Of a stretch of 7,743 nt of DNA, positions 1 to 7,166 are shown piece after piece. Numbering within the stretch: position 1 is the first letter of the stretch; every line of letters starts with the position of its first letter. Below the pieces are notes generated by a model. It searched no databases. It saw nothing but the letters and a program-made list of their open reading frames with translations, and was not told the origin of the DNA. The stretch spans positions 1 through 7,743 of the forward strand of contig CAYGWX010000082.1 of the NCBI GenBank assembly GCA_964353855.1, given 5' to 3'. A program made the position numbers and the translations under genes. This stretch comes from CAYGWX01 sp964353855 [NCBI: uncultured bacterium]. GTDB lineage: Bacteria > Edwardsbacteria > CAYGWX01.

Positions 1-10
1 GAATAACCTC

Positions 11-16
11 AAGGAG
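11..16 (+). promoter_or_regulatory. Shine-Dalgarno sequence of cysS
   Basis: AAGGAG lies 10 bases before the GTG at 27 and 16 bases before the ATG at 33. The spacing favours the GTG, whereas family alignment favours the ATG, so it does not settle the start. Confidence 0.5.
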
Positions 17-26
17 TTGTTGGGTA

Positions 27-1469
27 GTGACCATGCTAAGAGTGTACAATACGCTAACCAGGCAAAAGGAAGAATTCGTCCCACTTGATGGAAATAACGT
101 GCGTATGTATGTCTGTGGTCCGACTGTCTACGATTACCCGCATATCGGTAATGCAAGGTCCTTCGCAGTCTTTGATACGATTCGGAGGTATCTGGAATAC
201 TTGGGCTATCGTGTACGATTCATCACGAACTTCACCGATATCGACGACAAGATGATCAACCGTGCAAAGGAAGAGGGAGTTGCTGTTGCAGATCTTGCAA
301 CGAAATTCATCGGTGAGTACAGAATCATTGCCCAGCAGCTGAACCTGAAACCAGCATCTGTCAATCCCCGTGCGACGGAGCACATTGACGGCATCATTGA
401 GATGGTTAGCCTGATCATCAAGAATCGCAAGGCATACGTTGTCGATGGTGACGTGTACTTTGATATCAGCAAATGGAAGAAATATGGAACTCTCTCAAAG
501 ATAGACCTCACCGATGAATCTGCAGTAGCGAGAATCGAGGAGGACGATAAGAAGGAGGACCCCCGTGATTTCGCCCTCTGGAAAGCGGAGAAGCCCGGAG
601 AACCCTCCTGGGAGAGTCCTTGGGGAAGAGGGAGACCTGGATGGCACGCTGAATGCTCAGTCATGGGGAACCACTACCTAGGGCTGCCGTTCGATATTCA
701 CGGAGGAGGACAGGACCTAATCTTTCCCCACCATGAGAACGAGATTGCTCAGTCATCTGTAGCCTATGGGATAGAAAATCCAGTCAAGTACTGGCTTCAC
801 AACGGATTCCTAACCATCAACAGTGAGAAGATGTCAAAGTCAGAACACAACTTCTTCACTGCGAGAGAGGTACTTGATAACTACGACCATCAGGCAGTCC
901 GACTCTACCTGGTCTCGGGTCAATATGGGCAGCCACTAGACTACAATGACGGTGCCCTGAAACAGGCAGTCCAATCACTTGACCGGATGAAGAATGCCGT
1001 TGATACAATAAAGGGTCGCATCTCGATTCTCGAACGAGCGGGAAGTCGTGAGTCGAATGCAGACAAGAAACTCGCAGAAGCCTCAAGAAAGGTGAGAGAG
1101 GGCTTCGAGTCCGCAATGAGTGACGACTTCAATACTCCAGGAGCTCTTGCTGAAATCTTCACATTCATCCGTGAAATCAACACTCACTCAAAGAACGTGG
1201 GAGGAGCGGCAGTACTGAGAGAGGCCCTGGCAGCCTTATGTGAACTCATCGGAATTCTCGGAATCGATCTGCTGGCAGGCAGCACGACCGACGAGTCAGG
1301 TGCGTCTGCAAAGACACTCAATGGAGTGGTAGAGTTTCTGCTTGAGCTGAGAGAACAGGCTCGAAAATCAAAGGACTTCGCAACAGCCGATCAGATTCGA
1401 GACCGTCTTGGCGCGCTCGGTATCGCAATTGCAGACACAAAAGACGGTCCGACCTGGAAGCTGATTTGA
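27..1469 (+). CDS. cysS: Cysteinyl-tRNA synthetase (class I, bacterial type)
   Basis: This cytoplasmic enzyme charges tRNA-Cys with cysteine using ATP. Numbered from the GTG at 27, the class I signatures are intact: the HIGH-type motif reads HIGN at residues 39-42 and KMSKS is at 268-272. The tightly bound zinc of CysRS has all four ligands: C30 (in YVCGPTVYD), C210 (WHAEC), H235 and E239 (FPHHENE). The Rossmann catalytic core is followed by a helical region and a C-terminal anticodon-binding segment ending in DGPTWKLI. The length (478-480 residues) is normal for the family (E. coli about 461). The start is ambiguous. The ATG at 33 gives an N terminus, MLRVYNTLTRQKEEF, that lines up with the E. 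coli protein (and shifts all numbers down by 2), while the GTG at 27 lies 10 bases after an AAGGAG at 11-16. No sign of truncation. Many methanogens lack CysRS, so its presence is mildly informative about lineage. The downstream gene is convergent, so cysS ends its own transcription unit. Confidence 0.97.
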   Translation: MTMLRVYNTLTRQKEEFVPLDGNNVRMYVCGPTVYDYPHIGNARSFAVFDTIRRYLEYLGYRVRFITNFTDIDDKMINRAKEEGVAVADLATKFIGEYRIIAQQLNLKPASVNPRATEHIDGIIEMVSLIIKNRKAYVVDGDVYFDISKWKKYGTLSKIDLTDESAVARIEEDDKKEDPRDFALWKAEKPGEPSWESPWGRGRPGWHAECSVMGNHYLGLPFDIHGGGQDLIFPHHENEIAQSSVAYGIENPVKYWLHNGFLTINSEKMSKSEHNFFTAREVLDNYDHQAVRLYLVSGQYGQPLDYNDGALKQAVQSLDRMKNAVDTIKGRISILERAGSRESNADKKLAEASRKVREGFESAMSDDFNTPGALAEIFTFIREINTHSKNVGGAAVLREALAALCELIGILGIDLLAGSTTDESGASAKTLNGVVEFLLELREQARKSKDFATADQIRDRLGALGIAIADTKDGPTWKLI

Positions 1470-1484
1470 GGCGAAGATAGTATC

Positions 1485-1560
1485 AGGCCAGCAGCGGATG
1501 AATGCACAGGCGCAAAGCTGTAGCCGGTGCAAGACGACCCCGCAAGGGTCTGCTGGTCCT
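1485..1560 (+). ncRNA. Candidate structured RNA or 3' UTR element behind cysS
   Basis: Sixteen bases after the cysS stop, three helices nest into one compact fold. The outer helix pairs 1485-1493 with 1551-1560 (9 base pairs with one bulged T at 1557). Inside it is an arm pairing 1504-1511 with 1523-1530 (4 + 3 base pairs around one A/G mismatch, 11-base loop), then a perfect hairpin GACCC-CGCAA-GGGTC at 1536-1550. The last hairpin directly abuts the 3' strand of the outer helix, as the T arm does in a tRNA, but there is no D arm, no TTCRA-type loop and no clear anticodon arm. It could be a small RNA, a 3' UTR stability element of cysS, a decayed tRNA-like sequence, or chance pairing. There is no strong oligo-T after it. 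The strand is uncertain because it lies between two convergent genes; plus is chosen from its closeness to cysS. No known family is recognised. Confidence 0.3.
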
Positions 1561-1627
1561 TCTCATCTCAGACTGACATGTGATGAGTATCTGATATGAA
1601 CACCAGTCCACTCAAAGCAATGATTTG

Positions 1628-3124
1628 CTAATGGATTTGGGATTTGACATTGATCAGGAGACCTGGATCATCAAGCACGTACACTCTCGGTTTGGCATGT
1701 TCCTTCAGGAATTCATTGACAAGCTCGCGTAGAATCCTTTGCACATCATCGGGACTATTGGGTTTACATCCCTGCATGCGATAGACATCACGGAGCTCAG
1801 TGGGATCTAGTTCACTCACGACCTTGATGTTTCCCTCTGCCACATCGAGAAGGATACGAAACAGGTCAACCGGCTTCTGATTACCAATCTTGAAAGTCTT
1901 CTGTGAGCAGTACTTCTCAATCACGAAGCGAAGTGCATCGCGAACTTCAAGGTCCTTGGCGGACTGCATGGCCTCGGCATACGGTGCGCTTCCAATACCA
2001 TCCTCGCACCGAGCCAACAAGACAATCCACCCCTTTCGATCGTGTCGGACGGCGTTCCATGCCGCATGGACGCCCTTGCCTGCTTGGTAGAGGTTCACTC
2101 CCAGCTCTCCAACAGACACGAATACAATGTCGCCAGGCTTGTCAACTTCGATGACCCTGAGTTGGCGCAGAGGCGCTGCAGCAGCCTTGTGGCACTCGAT
2201 TATGTTTCCGGCTTGAAGATACACTATCTCATCATGATTGACTATGACATCGACGCAGAAGATAGGGATTCGCTTCATCATCATTGCTGTTATTTCAATC
2301 ATGTCCTCTATGACCGGGTTTCCTTCGCAGTTGCCCAGTCGGCAGCAATCAACAAACCCCTTCTCTAAATCAAACATTCTCGGATGATTTATTCTGATGG
2401 TCTCGCGTCCTGCAACACCCGGACAGAAGAGCTTGACCGTTCCAGCCTGCCCAGCAAAGTAATGATACTCGCTATCTGATAGGGGAATCAGTAGCGACGA
2501 ATCTAGAACCTTCTTATCTATGAGAATCGGAGTGCCCTTGGACGTTTCTCCGACATGTTCGTTCCCTGTGTCGCAATCATGGGCAAGTACATTATCCTTC
2601 CAGACCTTATAGAGGGCATGACCAAGGATTCTATCTTCCACCTCCTTGGGACTCGCGGGTGTATGTGAACCACTTGATATGATGATAGCGATATCCTCCT
2701 TCCTCACACCAATCTTGAGCAGTCGGTCAGCGATGAGAGGCAGGAGTATCTTAGTATGCAGATTCGGCCTTGTCTTATCATCGACCATGAAGAGTATCCG
2801 TTTGCCCTTGGAGTAGACACTCTTCACCACTTCATCAAAGGGCTTCGTGCCCAGCGGCGAATCGAGCACTTGTTTGAGCTTCTTCTTCAGGTCAGTGAAG
2901 TCCGGAGTGAATTCGTCGACGCGAAGGACCGTCACATCCTTAATCTTCTTAGGGATGAAATCATCAATCATTTGATTGCCGTATTTCAGCGGAGTGCTGT
3001 GATAAGACATAGAACAACCCGATTGCATCATTCGCAATTCCATATGTAACGATTGCGGTCTGTAGTACTTCTCACCAATGTGATTCTCACTTGTGATATT
3101 GACCAACGAATCGTTTTTCTGCAT
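1628..3124 (-). CDS. LarA/DUF2088-family protein (nickel-pincer racemase-like)
   Basis: This belongs to the lactate racemase LarA superfamily, whose founding member interconverts D- and L-lactate using a nickel pincer nucleotide bound to a lysine. Numbered from the ATG at 3124, the DDxTRP motif is at 115-120 and the catalytic residues have matching partners: H154 (GSHTP), H221 (EYHYFAG), K231 (GTVK) and H247 (NHP). The spacings 67, 10 and 16 nearly equal those of LarA H108, H174, K184 and H200. CEGNP at 266-270, KG at 350-351 and CEDGIGSA at 373-380 also fit the family. A C260/C261/C266 cluster is noticeable. The family domain begins near residue 45 (LKYG); the preceding extension lacks family features, so translation may really begin at M28 (3043) or M39 (3010). 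No clear ribosome site marks any of these starts. No larB, larC or larE is visible in the window. The substrate cannot be deduced, since LarA homologues act on several 2-hydroxy acids. It is transcribed divergently from the GTPase-like gene and converges on cysS. Confidence 0.9.
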   Translation of the reverse strand: MQKNDSLVNITSENHIGEKYYRPQSLHMELRMMQSGCSMSYHSTPLKYGNQMIDDFIPKKIKDVTVLRVDEFTPDFTDLKKKLKQVLDSPLGTKPFDEVVKSVYSKGKRILFMVDDKTRPNLHTKILLPLIADRLLKIGVRKEDIAIIISSGSHTPASPKEVEDRILGHALYKVWKDNVLAHDCDTGNEHVGETSKGTPILIDKKVLDSSLLIPLSDSEYHYFAGQAGTVKLFCPGVAGRETIRINHPRMFDLEKGFVDCCRLGNCEGNPVIEDMIEITAMMMKRIPIFCVDVIVNHDEIVYLQAGNIIECHKAAAAPLRQLRVIEVDKPGDIVFVSVGELGVNLYQAGKGVHAAWNAVRHDRKGWIVLLARCEDGIGSAPYAEAMQSAKDLEVRDALRFVIEKYCSQKTFKIGNQKPVDLFRILLDVAEGNIKVVSELDPTELRDVYRMQGCKPNSPDDVQRILRELVNEFLKEHAKPRVYVLDDPGLLINVKSQIH

Positions 3125-3161
3125 GTTTGGGTATTAGTAATGCCACAGAATCCATCTCATC

Positions 3162-3178
3162 AAGGAGTATCGAAGGAG
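3162..3178 (+). promoter_or_regulatory. Tandem Shine-Dalgarno motifs that set the start at 3187
   Basis: Two copies of AAGGAG occur at 3162-3167 and 3173-3178. The second is 8 bases before the GTG at 3187, an ideal spacing. The upstream in-frame TTG at 3127 has no such site, so the GTG is the preferred start. The role of the first copy, which has no start codon at a useful distance, is unknown. Confidence 0.65.
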
Positions 3179-3186
3179 AAGACTAT

Positions 3187-3747
3187 GTGAGTTCGAGACC
3201 TGATACTTACAGAATACTAGTCGCGGGAGATGAGGAACTTGGCTTCAGTTTCTGTGAGAAACTGCTTAACAAGAAGTTAGCCGACCCTAGAGAACTAGCC
3301 AAGAAGTCCCTTGAAAGACCTTGGCCAAAGGACGAGTGGGTCAAGCACACGACTATCATGAAGAATGGCGTGATTTTCACACTTGAGTTAGACTTGGAGC
3401 TCCATGGTCCTTGGGTCTGGGAACTCTATACCGCTCTTGAGCCAAGGGACTATTTCCGTAGATTCGCGGGTATCGTACTTTGCGCTGATCCAATACGAGT
3501 CAATCTACCTTCTGAGCTATCCAACTTCTTGGAATCCGTAAACATCCATGTGGGGCGTCCACTGCCCACAATCATGATAGTCGACCGCTCAAGCAGGCTT
3601 ATGAAGGGTCAGACAGAAGCATTGCGTGAGATTGCCAAGACGCTCTCTGTTCCAGTGTTCTTCATCAAGTTGAGCACAGGAGAGAACATCGATGAATCAT
3701 TCAAGAGCCTAGCCATGGATGTTCACCAGAGAGCCACAGTACAATGA
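3187..3747 (+). CDS. Ras/Rab-like small GTPase-fold protein with degenerate nucleotide-binding motifs
   Basis: This 186-residue protein has the size and layout of a small GTPase, but its nucleotide-contacting motifs are altered. Numbered from the GTG at 3187, strand 1 (YRILVAG) leads into G14-x4-G19-F20-S21, which has the spacing of GxxxxGK[ST] with the essential lysine replaced by phenylalanine. The G3 region reads ELHGPW at 71-76 where Ras/Rab has DTAGQE, followed by a Rab-like segment DYFRRFAGIVLCADP at 88-102. The G4 position (IVDRSSR, 131-137) replaces NKxD, and G5 reads LST where SAK is expected, followed by TGENIDESFKSLA, which is very Rab-like. There is no signal peptide, membrane span or obvious lipidation cysteine. 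The likely role is a non-hydrolysing or non-binding scaffold or partner of a true GTPase system, but this is inference. The extension back to the TTG at 3127 lacks family similarity. It is divergent from the LarA-like gene and 258 bases before the GH38 start. An extremely diverged P-loop protein of another kind is the main alternative. Confidence 0.75.
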   Translation: MSSRPDTYRILVAGDEELGFSFCEKLLNKKLADPRELAKKSLERPWPKDEWVKHTTIMKNGVIFTLELDLELHGPWVWELYTALEPRDYFRRFAGIVLCADPIRVNLPSELSNFLESVNIHVGRPLPTIMIVDRSSRLMKGQTEALREIAKTLSVPVFFIKLSTGENIDESFKSLAMDVHQRATVQ

Positions 3748-3939
3748 AGCCCACATTTTCACGGAAATGTACAAGGCGAACTCAATGTTGCAGTCCACCC
3801 CATTGCCGTCGTAAGAGTGTAGAGATCGAGGTGTGCCATCGCATTCTTGTAGGAGGAGTCCACCGAGTGACAGGTAGCGTTCCGAATCTCATCGTGACCG
3901 ACCCCTAATCTCTCACCTACAGTGTTTCGCTGCGATTCT

Positions 3940-3950
3940 CGCAACATGTT
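3940..3950. promoter_or_regulatory. Candidate operator, left copy of the CGCAACATGTT repeat
   Basis: The 11-base string CGCAACATGTT contains the perfect 8-base palindrome AACATGTT and recurs at 6842-6852, just after the GH38 stop. Here it abuts a weak TATA-like TTTATTG (3949-3955) about 55 bases before the chosen GH38 start, where a repressor could block TFB/TBP binding. No known regulator site is recognised. Confidence 0.25.
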
Positions 3951-3994
3951 TATTGGAGATGTCTCTTGTGTAAAGAGAATTCATCTGCAGAGTC

Positions 3995-4000
3995 GGGTGA
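3995..4000 (+). promoter_or_regulatory. Shine-Dalgarno sequence of the GH38 gene
   Basis: GGGTGA ends 5 bases before the ATG at 4006. GGTGA is a standard complement of the archaeal 16S 3' end. It supports the ATG at 4006 over the GTG at 3922 and the ATG at 3946. Confidence 0.65.
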
Positions 4001-4005
4001 CAGAA

Positions 4006-6834
4006 ATGGTTGCCAAGAAAGTCATCATTGTACCACACACACATTGGGATAGAGAGTGGTATCTTCCATTCCAGAGGTTCAGATACATGCTCGTTCAGCT
4101 AATTGACGAGCTTCTCAGGATACTGAAGGACCAGGACTATGTGTTCATGTTGGACGGGCAGACCGTTATTCTAGAGGACTACATGGAAATACACCCTGAG
4201 AAAACGCAGGAGTTGCTGCAACGAATTCGCGAGGGCAAGATAGCCGTTGGGCCGTGGTATCTTCTTCCCGATGAATGGCTAGTGGGAGGAGAGAGCCTCA
4301 TTCGCAACCTTGAGTATAGTCAAGACTTGGCAGAAGATCTCAAGATACCTCTCATGGATATCGCCTACCTTCCCGACCAGTTCGGACACTCAAGCGGAAT
4401 ACCTCAGCTACTTGGCAACTTGACAAGTCTCAAGACTGCTGTATTATGGCGTGGGGTCCCTCCGAGCCTCACAGCTGTTCCGTTCATATGGAAGTCTCAT
4501 GAGAGCTCAAACACATCAGTCAATGGAATCTATCTGCCATTTGGCTATGGCAATGCATCCGCGCTTCCGAGCGATTACGAGGAATTCGCGAAAACCGTCA
4601 ACGAGAAGACAGCTGAACTAGAGCCATTCTCTCCGGTGCCTGTCTACCTTCTGATGAACGGATCAGACCATCGTTTTCCCCAGCCCTTTGCCAAGGAATA
4701 TGCTAAGAAAATGGCGAAAGGCGGGCTTGATATCTCTGTATCGCCCTTGAAGGACTACGTAAAGAAACTGGAAAGTGCAATTGTGGAGTCCGGATACAAT
4801 CGTCCGGTCCACACCGGCGAGTTCAGGTCTCCTTCGAGAGCACCTCTTCTACAGAACACGTACTCAGCTCGAATATGGATTAAGCAGTTGAACCAGAGAA
4901 TCGAGGACCTGTTGACACGGAGAGTAGAACCAATCTGGGCATATTTGTCGTCTACTACTGGGCTTCAGTATCCCGGCGGCTTCCTAAAGACATCGTGGAA
5001 ATGGCTGCTGCGCAATCAGCCTCATGATTCGATATGTGGCTGTTCTGTGGATCAGACCCACGAGGAGATGAAGGCTCGTTTCTCTTGGGCAGAGTCAATA
5101 GGTGAAGGCGCACTTGCAGACGCAGTGAAGAGTATTCAGGAAAACGCGACACCCTCTGATGAATCGAGTATACTTGTGTTCAATGCGGGCGGCAGCTACA
5201 TAACACCAGTCTACTTCGAATTCACCTGCCCCAGAGGAGAAGCAATCAGGGGGCTCCGCTCAGATGAAGGGAAAATGTACGATGTGCAACTGCTCAAGTT
5301 CAAAGAGGACATCTTCCTAGATACCACGGTTGGCATGACTACTGCCAAGATGGGTATGAAACTGCTCCCTGGAAGAAAGCTGATGGACTTCTACGTAAAT
5401 GGCGTGGAGTATTTTGAAGGGGATGAACCGGGCTTGCTGGAACTCAGATTCATAGCAGATAGACATCCCGTTGGTGACTTTGATATGGATGGTTTCAAAC
5501 GCAAAGCCCAAGAGATTATTGGCAGCAAGAAATACAAGAAAGTCCACCTTGTGGCTGCGCGCCCGACTCAGAGCGTATATGCGACAGTCATTCCGCTACG
5601 ACCATGGGCATTCTCGAAGCTTGTAATGGTAGGGGAGCCTCCTGAACTCGTGCCTGAAGGCACCCTCGAAGCTAGCGAGAATCATATTGGCAATATGTTC
5701 TATTCTGCATCGTTTAACAAAGATGGAAGCTTGACTCTAACCAATACCAAGAGTGGACTACGGTATCAGAGGCTTCATGTGTTCGAGGACTATGGGGATC
5801 GCGGCGACGAGTATACATTCGGAAGACTTGAACCAGAAAAATCACAGGTGAAGAATGTTAGGCGAACTGTGATTAGCACGGGGCCCGTCGTAGCAGAGAT
5901 TCGCCAGGCACTCACACTGGACGTCTACGGTTCTGTTGATTCATCGAGGAAGAAGAGAATTGGAAAGGCTGAGATTCCTGTTGTTTCTGTGTTCAGGTTC
6001 TATCGAGATGCCCCACGGATTGAAGTGACTACCAGACTCACAAACACATCAAAGGACCATCGGCTTAGAGTGTGTTTTGACCTTCCTTTCGAATCGGACA
6101 CTACCTTGACAGCGACTCATTTCGGTTGTGTGGAACGCGCAGGAGTAGCAGAGAAAGTACCAGATACAGAGGAACTAGAAAGAACCAGGTCATATTATCC
6201 CGAAAAACCATCTGCTATCCAGCCTCAGAAAGGCTTCATCCGGGTTGAGGACAAGACTGGCACAGATGCTATCACTGTCATCAACAGGGGACTACCTGAA
6301 GTCGAGCTGGCGAATGGTCATCGCATAGCTGTGACGCTTCTTCGTTGTGTTGGTTGGCTCTCGCGTTCTGATTTCCCCGAGAGACCTATGCATGCCGGGC
6401 CCGCGGAGGAAACCCCGGGGGCTCAAGAGATGAACAAGGAGTACGAGTTTCACTATGGATTTCTCGTACATTCGCGGGATGAGTCATTGGATGCTAGCGC
6501 GGAGCAAGCAGATGTGTTCTCAAATGAGCCCGAAGTGATTTCTCTAGATCATGCTGAGCCACCGCCCGCTCTCATTGAGCCTATTATACAGCTCAATGAC
6601 CCAGCAGTGAGAATCTCCTCATTGAGAATACGCGGACACTCCGTTCTGGCAACACTCTACAACCTTGAAAATAGGGATATCAACACACAGGTGAAACTTG
6701 CTCAACATATCAAGACAGCATCAGTAGTGAGAGTGGATGGAACTGTCATCAGTGAACTATCCGTTTCAGCTCATGGCATGAAACTCGCTTTCGGTCCGAG
6801 GGAGATCAAGATGTGCAGCTTGCGTTGGTACTAG
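4006..6834 (+). CDS. Glycoside hydrolase family 38 alpha-mannosidase
   Basis: This is a retaining, metal-dependent alpha-mannosidase of family GH38, 942 residues from the ATG at 4006. Near the N terminus VPHTHWDREWY supplies zinc ligands H13 and D15. YLPDQFGHS at 121-129 carries D124, equivalent to the nucleophile and zinc ligand D204 of Golgi mannosidase II. MNGSDH at 217-222 matches the family acid/base region, and H340 in NQPHDSICGCS is the last zinc ligand. The catalytic barrel spans about 4-280, a helical segment follows (about 283-380), and the remaining 560 residues form the GH38 beta-sandwich region, so all parts are present. The HTHWDREWY and LPDxFGH forms match the prokaryotic MngB-like branch more than the eukaryotic NDPGW type. 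No signal peptide or membrane segment is visible, so it should act in the cytoplasm, perhaps on imported mannosides, mannosyl-solutes or glycan turnover products. The start is chosen from the GGGTGA site and from family N termini; a frame open to 3922 adds 28 unconserved residues. No sugar transporter or kinase lies nearby, and substrate is unknown. Confidence 0.94.
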   Translation: MVAKKVIIVPHTHWDREWYLPFQRFRYMLVQLIDELLRILKDQDYVFMLDGQTVILEDYMEIHPEKTQELLQRIREGKIAVGPWYLLPDEWLVGGESLIRNLEYSQDLAEDLKIPLMDIAYLPDQFGHSSGIPQLLGNLTSLKTAVLWRGVPPSLTAVPFIWKSHESSNTSVNGIYLPFGYGNASALPSDYEEFAKTVNEKTAELEPFSPVPVYLLMNGSDHRFPQPFAKEYAKKMAKGGLDISVSPLKDYVKKLESAIVESGYNRPVHTGEFRSPSRAPLLQNTYSARIWIKQLNQRIEDLLTRRVEPIWAYLSSTTGLQYPGGFLKTSWKWLLRNQPHDSICGCSVDQTHEEMKARFSWAESIGEGALADAVKSIQENATPSDESSILVFNAGGSYITPVYFEFTCPRGEAIRGLRSDEGKMYDVQLLKFKEDIFLDTTVGMTTAKMGMKLLPGRKLMDFYVNGVEYFEGDEPGLLELRFIADRHPVGDFDMDGFKRKAQEIIGSKKYKKVHLVAARPTQSVYATVIPLRPWAFSKLVMVGEPPELVPEGTLEASENHIGNMFYSASFNKDGSLTLTNTKSGLRYQRLHVFEDYGDRGDEYTFGRLEPEKSQVKNVRRTVISTGPVVAEIRQALTLDVYGSVDSSRKKRIGKAEIPVVSVFRFYRDAPRIEVTTRLTNTSKDHRLRVCFDLPFESDTTLTATHFGCVERAGVAEKVPDTEELERTRSYYPEKPSAIQPQKGFIRVEDKTGTDAITVINRGLPEVELANGHRIAVTLLRCVGWLSRSDFPERPMHAGPAEETPGAQEMNKEYEFHYGFLVHSRDESLDASAEQADVFSNEPEVISLDHAEPPPALIEPIIQLNDPAVRISSLRIRGHSVLATLYNLENRDINTQVKLAQHIKTASVVRVDGTVISELSVSAHGMKLAFGPREIKMCSLRWY

Positions 6835-6840
6835 CTCTTG

Positions 6841-6856
6841 GCGCAACATGTTGTGC
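6841..6856. repeat. Sixteen-base inverted repeat after the GH38 gene
   Basis: GCGCAACATGTTGTGC is self-complementary over all 16 bases apart from one G/T pair and starts 6 bases after the GH38 stop. With no loop it is a better protein-binding dyad than an RNA hairpin. It contains the same CGCAACATGTT string found at 3940-3950. It could be an operator for a downstream promoter or part of a transcript end. Confidence 0.45.
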
Positions 6857-7100
6857 AGGTGCGTATGTGTCACAGGATTGCTCCCGATTCAAATGGGTGA
6901 AAGACAAGAGAACGCCCGGCAATTGAGAATGCCAGAGAACATGGGCATTGGTAGCCAAGCAGATCGAGAGTTTCGCCGAAACCATGCAAGGCACACTGAA
7001 GAATCTGCAGTGACTGGACACCAACAGAACGAGTCAGAGTCATACCCGTAGAAGATCAATCCATTTTACAGAAAATCTGTGTGCCCAACCCTTTCGCAAC
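6857..7100. other. Gene-free stretch between GH38 and the TFB promoter region
   Basis: No convincing gene is seen on either strand. A 67-codon plus frame at 6848-7051 has no recognisable similarity, no ribosome site and low-complexity polar composition. Two small hairpins are visible: AATGCC (6928-6933) with GGCATT (6944-6949), and ACAGA (7068-7072) with TCTGT (7076-7080) around an AAA loop. Neither is followed by a T-run, so neither is called a terminator. No tRNA fold was found. Confidence 0.5.
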
Positions 7101-7109
7101 GCTTATATC
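7101..7109 (+). promoter_or_regulatory. Distal TATA-like box upstream of TFB
   Basis: GCTTATATC resembles an archaeal TATA box and is followed by an A-run. If used, transcription would begin near 7130 and the leader to the TFB gene would be nearly 200 bases. Confidence 0.3.
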
Positions 7110-7166
7110 AAAAAACATCCATCATCTTGTCTGCGCCCCGAAGAAATCCTTAGTCCACAAAAGGAA

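Larger units (their letters stand above)
3748..4005. other. Intergenic region before the GH38 gene
   Basis: This stretch holds no supported gene on either strand. The open frame continuing upstream of 4006 to the GTG at 3922 encodes residues without family similarity and is treated as leader. It contains the AACATGTT palindrome at 3943-3950, a weak TATA-like TTTATTG at 3949-3955 and the ribosome site at 3995-4000. Confidence 0.6.

Noticed and set aside
206-664. 152-residue minus-strand frame inside cysS
   Set aside because: It is an antisense shadow of the strongly conserved cysS coding frame, rich in serine as such shadows tend to be.
1502-1530. Resemblance of GCACAGG...GCAAAGC to part of a c-di-GMP-I riboswitch
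   Set aside because: Only a short string matches; the two-arm tetraloop/receptor architecture is absent, and the element lies after a gene and not before one.
1485-1560. A genuine tRNA gene behind cysS
   Set aside because: The outer and T-like arms fit loosely, but there is no D arm, the T-like loop has 5 bases without TTCRA, and no proper anticodon loop can be drawn.
1575-1605. C/D box small RNA suggested by GTGATGA followed by CTGA
   Set aside because: Only about four bases separate the boxes, too few for a guide, and no second box pair is seen.
3127-3186. TTG-initiated extension of the GTPase-like protein by 20 residues
   Set aside because: There is no ribosome site before the TTG, the residues are serine-rich and unlike the family, and a well-spaced AAGGAG marks the GTG at 3187.
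3759-3947. Possible 62-residue minus-strand protein in the gap before GH38
   Set aside because: No family similarity or start signals; a frame of this size is expected by chance.
3922-4005. Extension of the GH38 protein back to the GTG at 3922 or ATG at 3946
   Set aside because: GH38 proteins of this type start just before the VPHTHWD motif, and GGGTGA is correctly spaced from the ATG at 4006.
6848-7051. Possible 67-residue plus-strand protein after GH38
   Set aside because: It has no ribosome site, no recognisable domain and polar low-information composition, and its start overlaps the inverted repeat.
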